Shown here piece after piece: positions 8,776-15,403 of a stretch of 64,000 nt of DNA. The DNA is taken from positions 6,288,501 to 6,352,500 of the forward strand of contig NZ_JACHMG010000001.1 in the NCBI RefSeq assembly GCF_014204865.1, in the 5' to 3' direction. The notes under the pieces were generated by a model. That model was not told the DNA's origin, did no database searches, and worked only from the letters and a program-made list of their open reading frames with translations. The stretch comes from Amycolatopsis jiangsuensis (GTDB taxonomy: Bacteria > Actinomycetota > Actinomycetes > Mycobacteriales > Pseudonocardiaceae). Position numbers and translations under genes: made by a program. Position 1 is the first letter of the stretch, and every line of letters starts with the position of its first letter.

Positions 8776-10269
8776 TCAGCGGTTCGAGGCGGACTTGACG
8801 AAGTCGCCGAGATCCTTGGACTGCTGCAGGCGCGAGGGTTCGTGGACGTACATCATGTGCCCCGCCGGGTAGTAGGCGGTGTCGATGTTTTCCCGCAGCT
8901 CCTCGGGGATCTCCAGCTGCGCCAGGACGTGCTCGGACGCGTAGTACGCCGTGGCGCCGTCGTAGTGCCCGAAGGCCACGTGCACCTTCAGGTACGGGTT
9001 CGCCCGCATCGCCGCGCTCAGCGTACCCACCACCGACACCGAACGGCCTTCGAACTCCTTGTACGACCAGGCCTGGAAGACGTCGCCGGACAGGATTTCG
9101 TACGGCAGGTCGTTGCGGTAGCCGAGTTCGGACCGCACGTAGTGGTTGAAGCCGGCCGAGTAGGCGCCGATGATCCGTGAGACCGACGGGTCGTCGCTCA
9201 TGTGCTCACGTCCGCCGTCGACCTCCCACGTGGTGAAGCGGCCGTCCATCCGGCCGACCGTGTGGCCCTCCTCGCGCAGCAGCTCGGTGAAGAACCGCAC
9301 GTGCTCGATCCGGAGATTCACCTGGTCCACATAGGACTCGGTGAGCCCGGTCAGTGACGCGAGCGTGGCCACCGCCTCGGCACGCTCCTCAGTGGACAGC
9401 CGCGCGCCACGGGACAGCGCCCAGGGCAGCTCCTTCGCCGCGAAGTCCTCGGCGTCGGCGAGCACGTCGTCGAGGGGTCGCTCGCCGTGCCGGCCGTGGT
9501 AGTGCGCGATCGCCGCGTACGTGGGCACGTACAGCGAGTAGGGCAGGTCGTTGCCCTCGTGGAATCGCAGCGTGCCCATGTCCAGCACCGACGAGATGAG
9601 CATCAGCCCGTTGAGGTAGAGCCCGTAGCGGTCCTGCAGGTGCCCGGCGAGCGCGGCCGCGCGCAGCGTGCCGTACGACTCCCCGGCCAGGAACTTCGGC
9701 GACAGCCAGCGCTCGTTTCGCGACACCCACAGCCGGATGATCTCCGCGACCGATTCCACGTCGCCCTGGAATCCGGTGTACTCCTGGGATTCGCCGCCCT
9801 CGGTGACCCGCGAGTACCCGGTGCTGACCGGGTCGATGAACACCAGATCGCTGTGCTGGAGCAGGCTGTCGGGGTTGTCGGCCAGCCCGTAGGGCGGCGG
9901 CACCAGGCTGTCGACGTCCCCGGAGAGCACCCGCCGCGGACCCAGCAGGCCCATGTGCAGCCAGATGCTCGACGAACCGGGACCGCCGTTGAAGGCGAAG
10001 GTCACCGGACGCGTGCCGGGATCGGCGTCGTCGAGGGTGTAGGCGGTCAGGAAGACCTCGGCCTTGACCTTGTGGCCCTCGGACTTTCCGTCCTTCTTGG
10101 CCTCCTGGCGGAGCACGATCCGGCCGGTCTGCGCGGTGTAGGCGAGCTTGCGCCGCTTGACGGTGAGGGTGTGCTGCGTCGTCACGAGGTCGTCGACCGG
10201 CTCCGGCGCCTTGGTCTCCTCGTCGTGGGTCTTCTCGGCGGTCTCGGCCGCGGCGGTGGTGTCGGACAT
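8776..10269 (-). CDS. Serine carboxypeptidase-like peptidase (S10 family)
   Basis: Alpha/beta-hydrolase peptidase of 497 residues. Family marks are NGGPGSSS (residues 94-101), the nucleophile motif GESYG with Ser198, an acid region around FGHYDGATAY and the catalytic His in AGHMMYVHEP near the C-terminus. The first 30 residues are acidic and lack a signal peptide, so it is probably cytoplasmic, as are related actinobacterial S10-like enzymes. It is monocistronic and converges on the peptide importer; a role in breaking down imported peptides is possible but is only inferred from position. Confidence 0.88.
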   Translation of the reverse strand: MSDTTAAAETAEKTHDEETKAPEPVDDLVTTQHTLTVKRRKLAYTAQTGRIVLRQEAKKDGKSEGHKVKAEVFLTAYTLDDADPGTRPVTFAFNGGPGSSSIWLHMGLLGPRRVLSGDVDSLVPPPYGLADNPDSLLQHSDLVFIDPVSTGYSRVTEGGESQEYTGFQGDVESVAEIIRLWVSRNERWLSPKFLAGESYGTLRAAALAGHLQDRYGLYLNGLMLISSVLDMGTLRFHEGNDLPYSLYVPTYAAIAHYHGRHGERPLDDVLADAEDFAAKELPWALSRGARLSTEERAEAVATLASLTGLTESYVDQVNLRIEHVRFFTELLREEGHTVGRMDGRFTTWEVDGGREHMSDDPSVSRIIGAYSAGFNHYVRSELGYRNDLPYEILSGDVFQAWSYKEFEGRSVSVVGTLSAAMRANPYLKVHVAFGHYDGATAYYASEHVLAQLEIPEELRENIDTAYYPAGHMMYVHEPSRLQQSKDLGDFVKSASNR

Positions 10270-10322
10270 GGCCCCAACCTAGCCGGGGTTACGGTTTGCC
10301 GGACACCTGCCGAAGGAGGCCG

Positions 10323-11009
10323 ATGGGCACGCTAGCCGAGCTGGACGCCGCGGTCGCCGGCTGCCGCGCGTGCCCCCGTCTGGTCGCCTGGCGTGAGCAG
10401 GTCGCGGTGGCCAAGCGCGCCGCGTTCACCGACGACGAGTACTGGGCGAAGCCGGTGCCAGGGTTCGGCGCGGAGGACGCCGCACTCGCGGTGGTCGGTC
10501 TTGCACCGTCGGCGCACGGCGCCAACCGGACCGGGCGAATGTTCACCGGCGATCCGTCGGGTGACTTCCTCTTCCGCGTGCTGCACGAGGTGGGGCTGGC
10601 CTCGCGGCCGGAATCCCTCGGCCCTGGTGACGGGCTCGTGCTGCGGGGCACCCGGCTCGTGTCGCCGGTCCGCTGCGCGCCGCCGGCCAACCGGCCCACC
10701 CCCGCCGAGCGTGACACGTGCCGGCACTGGCTCGCCGACGAGCTGGCCCTGCTGCGCCCGACGCTGCGGGCAGTGGTCGTGCTCGGCGGATTCGGCTGGC
10801 AGGCGTTGCTGCCGGTGCTCGCCGCGGCCGGGGTGCCGGTGCCCTCGCCGCGGCCGGTGTTCGGGCACGGGGCCGAGGTGCAGTTGGCCGGCCTGCGGCT
10901 TTTCGGCTGCTACCACGTGTCCCCACGCAATGTCCAGACCGGCCGGCTGACCCACTCCATGGTGGTGGATGTGGTCACCGCCGCGGCCTCGGCTGCCGGG
11001 CTCGTCTGA
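10323..11009 (+). CDS. Uracil-DNA glycosylase, family 5 (UDGb type)
   Basis: DNA repair enzyme that removes uracil (and, in this family, other deaminated bases) from DNA. 228 residues. Motif 1 reads GLAPSAHGANRTGRMFTGD (from residue 59), diagnostic of UDGb because it lacks the polar residue used by family 1 enzymes. The C-terminal motif is HVSPRNVQTGRLT. Cys14, Cys17, Cys118 and Cys133 fit the 4Fe-4S site. The ATG at 10323 has a strong GAAGGAGG ribosome site; the upstream ATG at 10296 has none. It diverges from the S10 peptidase gene across 53 bp. Confidence 0.9.
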   Translation: MGTLAELDAAVAGCRACPRLVAWREQVAVAKRAAFTDDEYWAKPVPGFGAEDAALAVVGLAPSAHGANRTGRMFTGDPSGDFLFRVLHEVGLASRPESLGPGDGLVLRGTRLVSPVRCAPPANRPTPAERDTCRHWLADELALLRPTLRAVVVLGGFGWQALLPVLAAAGVPVPSPRPVFGHGAEVQLAGLRLFGCYHVSPRNVQTGRLTHSMVVDVVTAAASAAGLV

Positions 11010-11093
11010 ATCGTTACCGCCTGCGTGGCGACGCTGGTCACAGCGGGACGGGGTACCCGAGCGACACCGCTTCGGAAGTGCGACCATGAGGTC

Positions 11094-12422
11094 ATGGCTG
11101 CTGCGAAGTCGGAACCGACTCGGATTCTCATCCTCGGTGGTGGATACGTCGGCCTGTACACGGCGTACGGGCTTCAGAAGATGCTGCGCGCCAACGAGGC
11201 CTCCGTGACCGTCGTTGACCCGCAGCCGCACATGACCTATGCCCCGTTCCTGCCCGAGGCGGCGGCCGGCGCGATCGAGCCGCGGCACGTGGTTGTGCCG
11301 CTGCGGCGCGTGCTGAAGCGCTGCCACGTGCTGACCGCGCGCGTCACCAAGATCGAGAACGAGCGCAAGGCCGTCACGGTCGAAGCGGCCGACGGCCACA
11401 TCGAGACGCTGAACTACGACGTGCTCGTGGTCGCGCTCGGCGCCGTCGCGCGGATCCTGCCGATTCCCGGCCTGGTCGAGCAGGGCATCTCGTTCAAGAC
11501 GATCGGCGAGGCCATCTACCTGCGCAACCACATCATGACCAAGCTCGACGAGGCGTCCAGCACGCTCGACCCCGAGCTGCGCAAGCGGCTGCTGACCTTC
11601 ACCGTGGTCGGCGGCGGCTTCGCCGGGATCGAGGCGCTGGCCGAGCTCGAGGACATGACCCGGTTCGCGGTGGAGAACTACTACCCGAACATCGAGGTCT
11701 CCGACATCCGCTGGGTGCTGGTGGAGGCGGCGGGCCGGATCCTGCCCGAGGTGCGCGAGACGCTCGGCGTGTACACCGTCGGGCAGCTGGAGAAGCGCGG
11801 GATCGAGGTGTACCTCTCGACCGCCGCGAAGTCGTTCGAGGACGGTCACGTGGTGCTCTCGGACGGCACCGAGTTCGACACCGACACGATCATCTGGACC
11901 GCGGGCGTGAAGGCCAACCCGGTGCTCGCCGGGTCGGACCTGCCGCTGGACAAGCGCGGCCGGCTCGAGGCCACCGCGGCCATGCAGGTCGTCGGCCACC
12001 CGGACGTGTGGACCGCGGGCGACAACGCGGCCATCCCGGACCTGTCGCGCACCGAGGCCGACCCCACGGCGACCTGCCCGCCGAACGCCCAGCACGCGGT
12101 CCGCCAGGCGACCCTGCTGTCGAAGAACATCATCAAGGTGATCCGCGGCGGCAAGGCGAAGGACTACTACCACAAGAACCTCGGCGCCGTGGCCAGCCTC
12201 GGCCTGCACAAGGGCGTGGCCGACGCGCTGAACCTGAAGATCAAGGGCTTCCCGGCCTGGCTGTTCCACCGCGCCTACCACCTCAAGGCGATGCCGACCT
12301 GGAACCGCAAGATCCGCATCCTGTTCGACTGGATGCTGGGTGGCCTGTTCCGCCGCGAGGTCATCTCGCTGGGCCAGATCAACAACCCGAAGGAAGAGTT
12401 CGACCGGGTCACCAAGAGCTGA
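11094..12422 (+). CDS. ndh: Type II NADH dehydrogenase (NADH:quinone oxidoreductase)
   Basis: Single-subunit, non-proton-pumping flavoprotein that passes electrons from NADH to menaquinone at the inner face of the membrane. 442 residues from the ATG at 11094. The FAD-binding LILGGGYVGLYTAYG lies at the N-terminus and the NADH-binding TVVGGGFAGIEALAE in the middle. VWTAGDNAAI is the second FAD motif. The C-terminal amphipathic region (about the last 80 residues) is the probable membrane anchor. The in-frame GTG at 11025 would add a basic stretch not seen in the family. Confidence 0.9.
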   Translation: MAAAKSEPTRILILGGGYVGLYTAYGLQKMLRANEASVTVVDPQPHMTYAPFLPEAAAGAIEPRHVVVPLRRVLKRCHVLTARVTKIENERKAVTVEAADGHIETLNYDVLVVALGAVARILPIPGLVEQGISFKTIGEAIYLRNHIMTKLDEASSTLDPELRKRLLTFTVVGGGFAGIEALAELEDMTRFAVENYYPNIEVSDIRWVLVEAAGRILPEVRETLGVYTVGQLEKRGIEVYLSTAAKSFEDGHVVLSDGTEFDTDTIIWTAGVKANPVLAGSDLPLDKRGRLEATAAMQVVGHPDVWTAGDNAAIPDLSRTEADPTATCPPNAQHAVRQATLLSKNIIKVIRGGKAKDYYHKNLGAVASLGLHKGVADALNLKIKGFPAWLFHRAYHLKAMPTWNRKIRILFDWMLGGLFRREVISLGQINNPKEEFDRVTKS

Positions 12423-12433
12423 GCTTGTTTTTC

Positions 12434-12471
12434 CCGAGGCCGGGCCGTCCACGAGGACGGCCCGGCCTCGG
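12434..12471 (+). terminator. Terminator hairpin after ndh
   Basis: Perfect 17-bp arms (12434-12450 and 12455-12471) with the 4-nt loop ACGA, starting 11 bp after the ndh stop and ending 31 bp before the tRNA gene. Confidence 0.8.
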
Positions 12472-12502
12472 CGTTTCCCACCGGCCGCTAAAGTTGCCCG
12501 CG

Positions 12503-12576
12503 GCCCCCGTAGCCCAACTGGCAGAGGCAGTCGACTTAAACTCGATCAAGTGCGGGTTCGAACCCCGCCGGGGGCA
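12503..12576 (+). tRNA. tRNA with anticodon UAA and short variable loop (Leu by codon)
   Basis: Folds as a complete cloverleaf. The 7-bp acceptor pairs 12503-12509 with 12569-12575, and U8/A9 follow. The D arm has GG in its loop; the 5-bp anticodon stem 12530-12534/12542-12546 closes the loop CTTAAAC; the T arm carries TTCGAAC. The discriminator base is A and CCA is not fully encoded (ACC-G). The anticodon would read UUA, a leucine codon, and A73 agrees with leucine identity, but the variable loop has only 5 nt (CAAGT) where bacterial tRNA-Leu has a long arm. Its 3' part from 12542 is one end of the integrated element. Confidence 0.8.
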
Positions 12577-12600
12577 CCGTTTTCGCAGGTCAGAGGGATG
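12542..12600 (+). repeat. Left attachment site (attL), 59-bp direct repeat
   Basis: Identical over 59 bp to 14511-14569; flanking bases differ on both sides. It begins at the 3' strand of the tRNA anticodon stem and runs through variable loop, T arm and acceptor stem into 24 bp beyond the tRNA, the usual extent of a tRNA att site for a tyrosine integrase. Confidence 0.9.
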
Positions 12601-12825
12601 ACTGATCGTCCCGGTCAAGATCAACCCCCGGTTTACCCCCGGAATTCTCCTGGGCGAGGTCGAGCCACATGCTTTCCAGCGCGACCGCGTTGTCCCGCGA
12701 GACCGTGGTGCGGCCCATGTACACGTCCTGCGTGATCGACGGGCGCGCGTGGCCGAGCTGATCTGCGATCTGCCGCGAGCTGAGCTTCGCGTCGTCCAGC
12801 ACGGTAGCGGCAGTCTTGCGGAATA
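12590..12825 (-). pseudogene. Tyrosine integrase, C-terminal fragment
   Basis: Encodes the last part of a phage/AICE-type tyrosine recombinase: FRKTAATVLDD with the catalytic Arg, IADQLGHARPS with the second His, and TQDVYMGR with the nucleophile Tyr. The normal gene is about 400 codons, so more than 80% is missing; the break falls at about 12825, where the sequence switches to the GntR fragment on the other strand. The His that should precede FRKT is lost at this junction. The stop codon lies inside the attL repeat, typical of AICE integrases. Confidence 0.85.
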
Positions 12826-13016
12826 TGACCGAGACTGTCTCAGCGCGGATGCCGACACCAGAGGAAGCCGAAGAGCTTGAGCTTCCCGCCGGTGAGCCGG
12901 TCATGATCCTGCATCGGACCACCAGGACCGCAGACGGGCAGCCAGTCGAGTTCGCCCGAGGCGTCCACGCCGCATCACGGTTCTCGTGGACCTACACCTT
13001 CCAGATCCCCGACTGA
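12826..13016 (+). pseudogene. GntR-family regulator, C-terminal (UTRA) fragment
   Basis: Matches the end of a UTRA ligand-binding domain: VSARMPTPEEAEELELPAGEP followed by VMILHRTTRTADGQPVEFARG and a short final strand. The N-terminal winged helix and most of the sensor domain are missing; the 5' break coincides with the 3' end of the integrase fragment, so a single deletion probably removed both. Its stop is 13 nt before the YdcF-like gene, which suggests they were an operon. An ATG at 12816 opens the frame but reads through the junction. Confidence 0.75.
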
Positions 13017-13029
13017 GCGGAGGCGCCCA

Positions 13030-13695
13030 ATGCCCGACGCCAGCATCCCGGACGAAGTGCGCGCCGACGTCCAGACCCTGTGGGACTACCACCGCATCGA
13101 CGATGACCTCCTTCCTGTCGACCTCGCAATTGGACTCGGCAGCCACGATCCGAGCGTCGCAACCTACGCAGCCGAGCTGTATTCCTGTGGGCTCTTTCCG
13201 TGTGCGATCTTCACTGGAGCCAACGCGCCTACCACCGTTGAGCGATTCCCTCAGGGCGAGGCAGTCCACTACCGCGAACTCGCTATCGAGTCAGGCATGC
13301 CGGACGGCGCCATCCTCGTCGAGCCGGACGCAACCAACACTGCAGAGAACTTCGAGTTCGCTCGGAGACTGGCCGAACACCACCATCTCCCGGTTACGAC
13401 AGCACTCATTCTGAGCCGTCCCTACCAGCAGCGACGCGCATACGCCACGGCGAAGAAGCAGTGGCCCGGCGTCGACTTCCTGTGCTCCGCCACTCAGCAG
13501 ACGGTGGACGACTATGTCGCGAGCATCGGCGACGCCGACCGGGTCATCAACATGCTCGTCGGCGACACCCAGCGCATCACTGTCTATGCCGAAACCGGGG
13601 ATGCCATCGAGCAGGACATGCCCGCCAGTGTGTCCTCCGCGTACGAACGACTTGTCGACGCTGGCTACACGGCCCGACTCATCGCGACGTCCTAG
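13030..13695 (+). CDS. YdcF family protein (DUF218)
   Basis: 221-residue protein of the YdcF/DUF218 fold, a SAM-binding-like alpha/beta family whose function is not settled. Visible features are the early LAIGLGSHD segment, AIFTGANAPTTVERFPQGEA with the acidic and basic residues expected in the active pocket, EPDATNTAENFEFARRLAEH and LILSRPYQQRRAYATAKKQW. A GGAGG-like site precedes the ATG at 13030. No signal peptide is visible, so it should be cytoplasmic. GntR-YdcF pairs recur on actinomycete integrative elements; this copy seems intact although its neighbour is broken. Confidence 0.8.
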   Translation: MPDASIPDEVRADVQTLWDYHRIDDDLLPVDLAIGLGSHDPSVATYAAELYSCGLFPCAIFTGANAPTTVERFPQGEAVHYRELAIESGMPDGAILVEPDATNTAENFEFARRLAEHHHLPVTTALILSRPYQQRRAYATAKKQWPGVDFLCSATQQTVDDYVASIGDADRVINMLVGDTQRITVYAETGDAIEQDMPASVSSAYERLVDAGYTARLIATS

Positions 13696-13745
13696 ACCCG
13701 GCTACGGCGTAGACCCTGTGTTCAGAGTTTCTTTTCTTGTTCAAG

Positions 13746-13764
13746 GCGGCCCCTCCGGGGCCGC
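13746..13764 (+). terminator. GC hairpin after the YdcF-like gene
   Basis: Perfect 8-bp GC arms (13746-13753 and 13757-13764) with loop TCC, about 50 bp after the stop, preceded by a pyrimidine-rich stretch. Probably ends the GntR/YdcF transcript. Confidence 0.5.
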
Positions 13765-13931
13765 GCCGCTCCGGATCCGGGCACACGGGGCCCGCCTCCG
13801 GCACCCACGCGCCCGGCCCGGGCGGCTGCACCTGAGGCCGCGTCCAAAGAGGAAAGAACATGTCCTCGCCGGACGGGCAGGTCTCCGAGATGGCCAGGAC
13901 GAGCGTGCACGTCGCGTCCGTGAGCGGCCTG

Positions 13932-14065
13932 CCGCCATCTCGCCGACCTCCCGGAGGGCTATCACGCCGCGTCAAGGGGGCAGTTCGGCCGGCACGTTGC
14001 GGACCGCAGGAAGGCGCCCCCTTGACCCGACGTGATCGGGCTACGCCAGGTCGACGAGATGGCGG
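13932..14065. repeat. Long imperfect palindrome inside the element
   Basis: Arms 13932-13981 and 14016-14065 are inverted complements with scattered mismatches; the outer CCGCCATCTCG and inner GTCAAGGGGGC segments pair almost or fully perfectly around a 34-nt centre. The stretch 13765-14146 has no credible gene: an open frame from 13860 on plus merely reads through the palindrome. Could be a relic of a plasmid-type origin or of a duplicated control region. Confidence 0.6.
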
Positions 14066-14160
14066 AGAGGTCACCCACTTGCAGGTGATCAACACCAGTA
14101 ACGCGAGTGTCTCCGTTCGCGACTTGCGTGCCAGGTGCAAGCAAACCAGGAGGATCGCCA

Positions 14161-14361
14161 ATGCCCGAGTACAACCGGAACAGTGGGCAGCCGTGGACGG
14201 ATGCCGACAGGCAGAAGCTCGCCAAGCTCGCGAAGGAGAACACGCCTACCAGAATCATCGGCCTAAAACTGGGCCGGACCGAGGATGCCATTCGCGCGCA
14301 GGCGCAGAAGGACGGAGTCTCGTTGAAGCCGACGAACCAGTCCCCGTACAACAGGCAGTAG
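14161..14361 (+). CDS. Small putative DNA-binding protein (HTH-like), 66 aa
   Basis: Short protein with a strong ribosome site (AGGAGG, 9 nt before the ATG). The N-terminal half, GQPWTDADRQKLAKLAKENT, followed by PTRIIGLKLGRTEDAIRAQA, has the spacing of a Myb/SANT- or sigma-like helix-turn-helix. The C-terminus NQSPYNRQ is disordered. I do not know a named family with a proven role. Position within the element suggests an accessory or control function there. Confidence 0.6.
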   Translation: MPEYNRNSGQPWTDADRQKLAKLAKENTPTRIIGLKLGRTEDAIRAQAQKDGVSLKPTNQSPYNRQ

Positions 14362-14365
14362 GACG

Positions 14366-14391
14366 AGATCAACCCACGGTTTACCCCCGGA
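14366..14391 (-). pseudogene. Second relic of an integrase 3' end
   Basis: 26 bp match the end of the integrase fragment at 12618-12643 with one mismatch, in the same orientation, but without further homology on either side. It encodes only a few terminal residues (GGKPWVDL against GGKPGVDL). It suggests that two related elements once lay in tandem, or that this tail was duplicated before the deletion. Confidence 0.5.
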
Positions 14392-14469
14392 TTTGGATAC
14401 CATTCGACCCAGTGTCAACACCTAGCGACGACTGTTTGCCTATGTGAATAGTGCAGGTCAAAGGTAAGC

Positions 14470-14503
14470 ACGGCAGTGGGTAACCATCGTTGCCCACTGC
14501 CGT
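14470..14503. other. 11-bp inverted repeat just before attR
   Basis: Arms 14470-14480 and 14493-14503 pair perfectly around a 12-nt loop, 7 bp before the right att repeat. It could be a transcription terminator or a recombination accessory site. The rest of 14392-14510 and all of 14570-14737 show no gene that I can support. Confidence 0.4.
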
Positions 14504-14510
14504 CCGGAAA

Positions 14511-14569
14511 TCGATCAAGTGCGGGTTCGAACCCCGCCGGGGGCACCGTTTTCGCAGGTCAGAGGGATG
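14511..14569 (+). repeat. Right attachment site (attR), 59-bp direct repeat
   Basis: Perfect copy of 12542-12600. Here the sequence before it is not a tRNA 5' half, so this copy is a truncated tRNA end, as expected for the distal boundary of an element integrated into the 3' end of a tRNA gene. Confidence 0.9.
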
Positions 14570-14737
14570 GCAATGAGGCGCAAGTAAGATCAAGTGCCCC
14601 ACTTGCGCCCCATTTCGCCGCCTGATCTCACATGATGTCGTCGAGATGGCCTCCGGGCAGAGGGTTCGACCTGCGGGATGGTCGAGCCGCGCCGGATGGC
14701 TGTGTTCGGATCGGGCTGAAGGGCCCCCGCCGGCAGC

Positions 14738-15109
14738 TCAGATGTTGAAGAGGGTGTCGGTTTCGATCTCAGCCTCGGTGTTCGGATTACCTTGGGCAGG
14801 AACGTCGAAGTCGGCGACGACCCGGAGGTGGCCGCCAAGAGCTGCCACGTATCGGCGGATCGTCTCGACCGACATGAGTTCAGGGTCGCCCTGTTCGATC
14901 TTGCTCACGCGAGGCTGAGTTACGTCCATCCGGTCAGCGACGTCTTGCTGGGTCAGATCCGTGCGCTCTCGGAGCTCTCCAAGCCGATGACCCAGCACGT
15001 GAAGAGCTGTTCGATTCATCGCGGCAGCCCGCACAGCTTCACCATCGCGCCCGGCGGCGTGATCGAGCTCTTCCTTGCGTGCCTTAACTTCTCGCCACGT
15101 CTTAGTCAT
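14738..15109 (-). CDS. XRE-family antitoxin-like protein (HigA type)
   Basis: 123 residues. The N-terminal helix is charged (TKTWREVKARKEELD); the HTH_3 domain lies at about residues 40-95 (LGELRERTDLTQQDVADRMD and VTQPRVSKIEQGD). A C-terminal tail follows with ALGGHLRVVADFDVPAQ, common in antitoxins paired with Gp49/HigB-like toxins. Its ATG at 15109 overlaps the end of the upstream toxin frame by 8 nt, the coupled toxin-first order of HigBA systems. The partner is a pseudogene, so this is now a solitary repressor. Confidence 0.82.
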   Translation of the reverse strand: MTKTWREVKARKEELDHAAGRDGEAVRAAAMNRTALHVLGHRLGELRERTDLTQQDVADRMDVTQPRVSKIEQGDPELMSVETIRRYVAALGGHLRVVADFDVPAQGNPNTEAEIETDTLFNI

Positions 15110-15350
15110 CTGAGCCGACTTCCAGTGCGGTCAGGTGTTTCTCGAAGCGTCTGTCTGCCAGCGGAATCGCCGTCTTGTACCAGCCGCTCCACTGCCCCTG
15201 TCTGTCACCTGCGACCAGCAGGATCGCGCAGCGTTGATCGATCGCGGCTTCCATCAGGTCGCCACTTTCCGGGTCGGTCGCACATAATCCAAGCAGTCAA
15301 GCTTCCACGTCGTCGTCCAGCTCAACTGCCCACTCCACGGTCATCCTCAT
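15102..15350 (-). pseudogene. HigB/Gp49-like toxin pseudogene (in-frame TGA, internal deletion)
   Basis: Read in one frame from the ATG at 15350: 17 codons (ending DDDVEA), then TGA, then LLGLCATDPESGDLMEAAIDQ, then RCAILLVAGDRQGQWSGWYK and a normal end, 83 codons in all. Family members carry EAWL at the stop position, so the TGA probably replaces TGG (Trp). About 40 residues with the catalytic Lys/Arg region are missing between AAIDQ and RCAILL. The end overlaps the antitoxin start by 8 nt. A TTA leucine codon, rare in such genomes, follows the stop. Confidence 0.75.
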
Positions 15351-15403
15351 AACCGAGAAGTTATGTGACGGGATCCATGCTTCACCGCGCTTCGATACCC
15401 ACG

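Larger units (their letters stand above)
12542..14569. mobile_element. Remnant of a tRNA-integrated element (AICE-like)
   Basis: About 2 kb bounded by perfect 59-bp direct repeats, the left one being the 3' part of an intact tRNA gene. Inside are the catalytic tail of a tyrosine integrase whose stop codon lies within the left repeat, a truncated GntR-type regulator gene, a YdcF-like gene, a long imperfect palindrome and a small HTH gene. This is the layout of actinomycete integrative and conjugative elements such as pSAM2, reduced by deletion: no replication, transfer or excisionase gene is left. Confidence 0.8.

Noticed and set aside
12503..12576. Reading the tRNA as tRNA-Lys (CTT in the loop)
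   Set aside because: Shifting the loop to expose CTT breaks the 5-bp anticodon stem; with U33 in place the anticodon is UAA.
13860..14447. Open frame of 195 codons on plus inside the element
   Set aside because: It reads through the long palindrome, the ribosome site of the next gene and across the small HTH gene in another frame; no domain.
15102..15350. In-frame TGA read as selenocysteine in the toxin gene
   Set aside because: No selenoprotein family match, no SECIS-like hairpin seen, the family has Trp here, and the gene also has an internal deletion.
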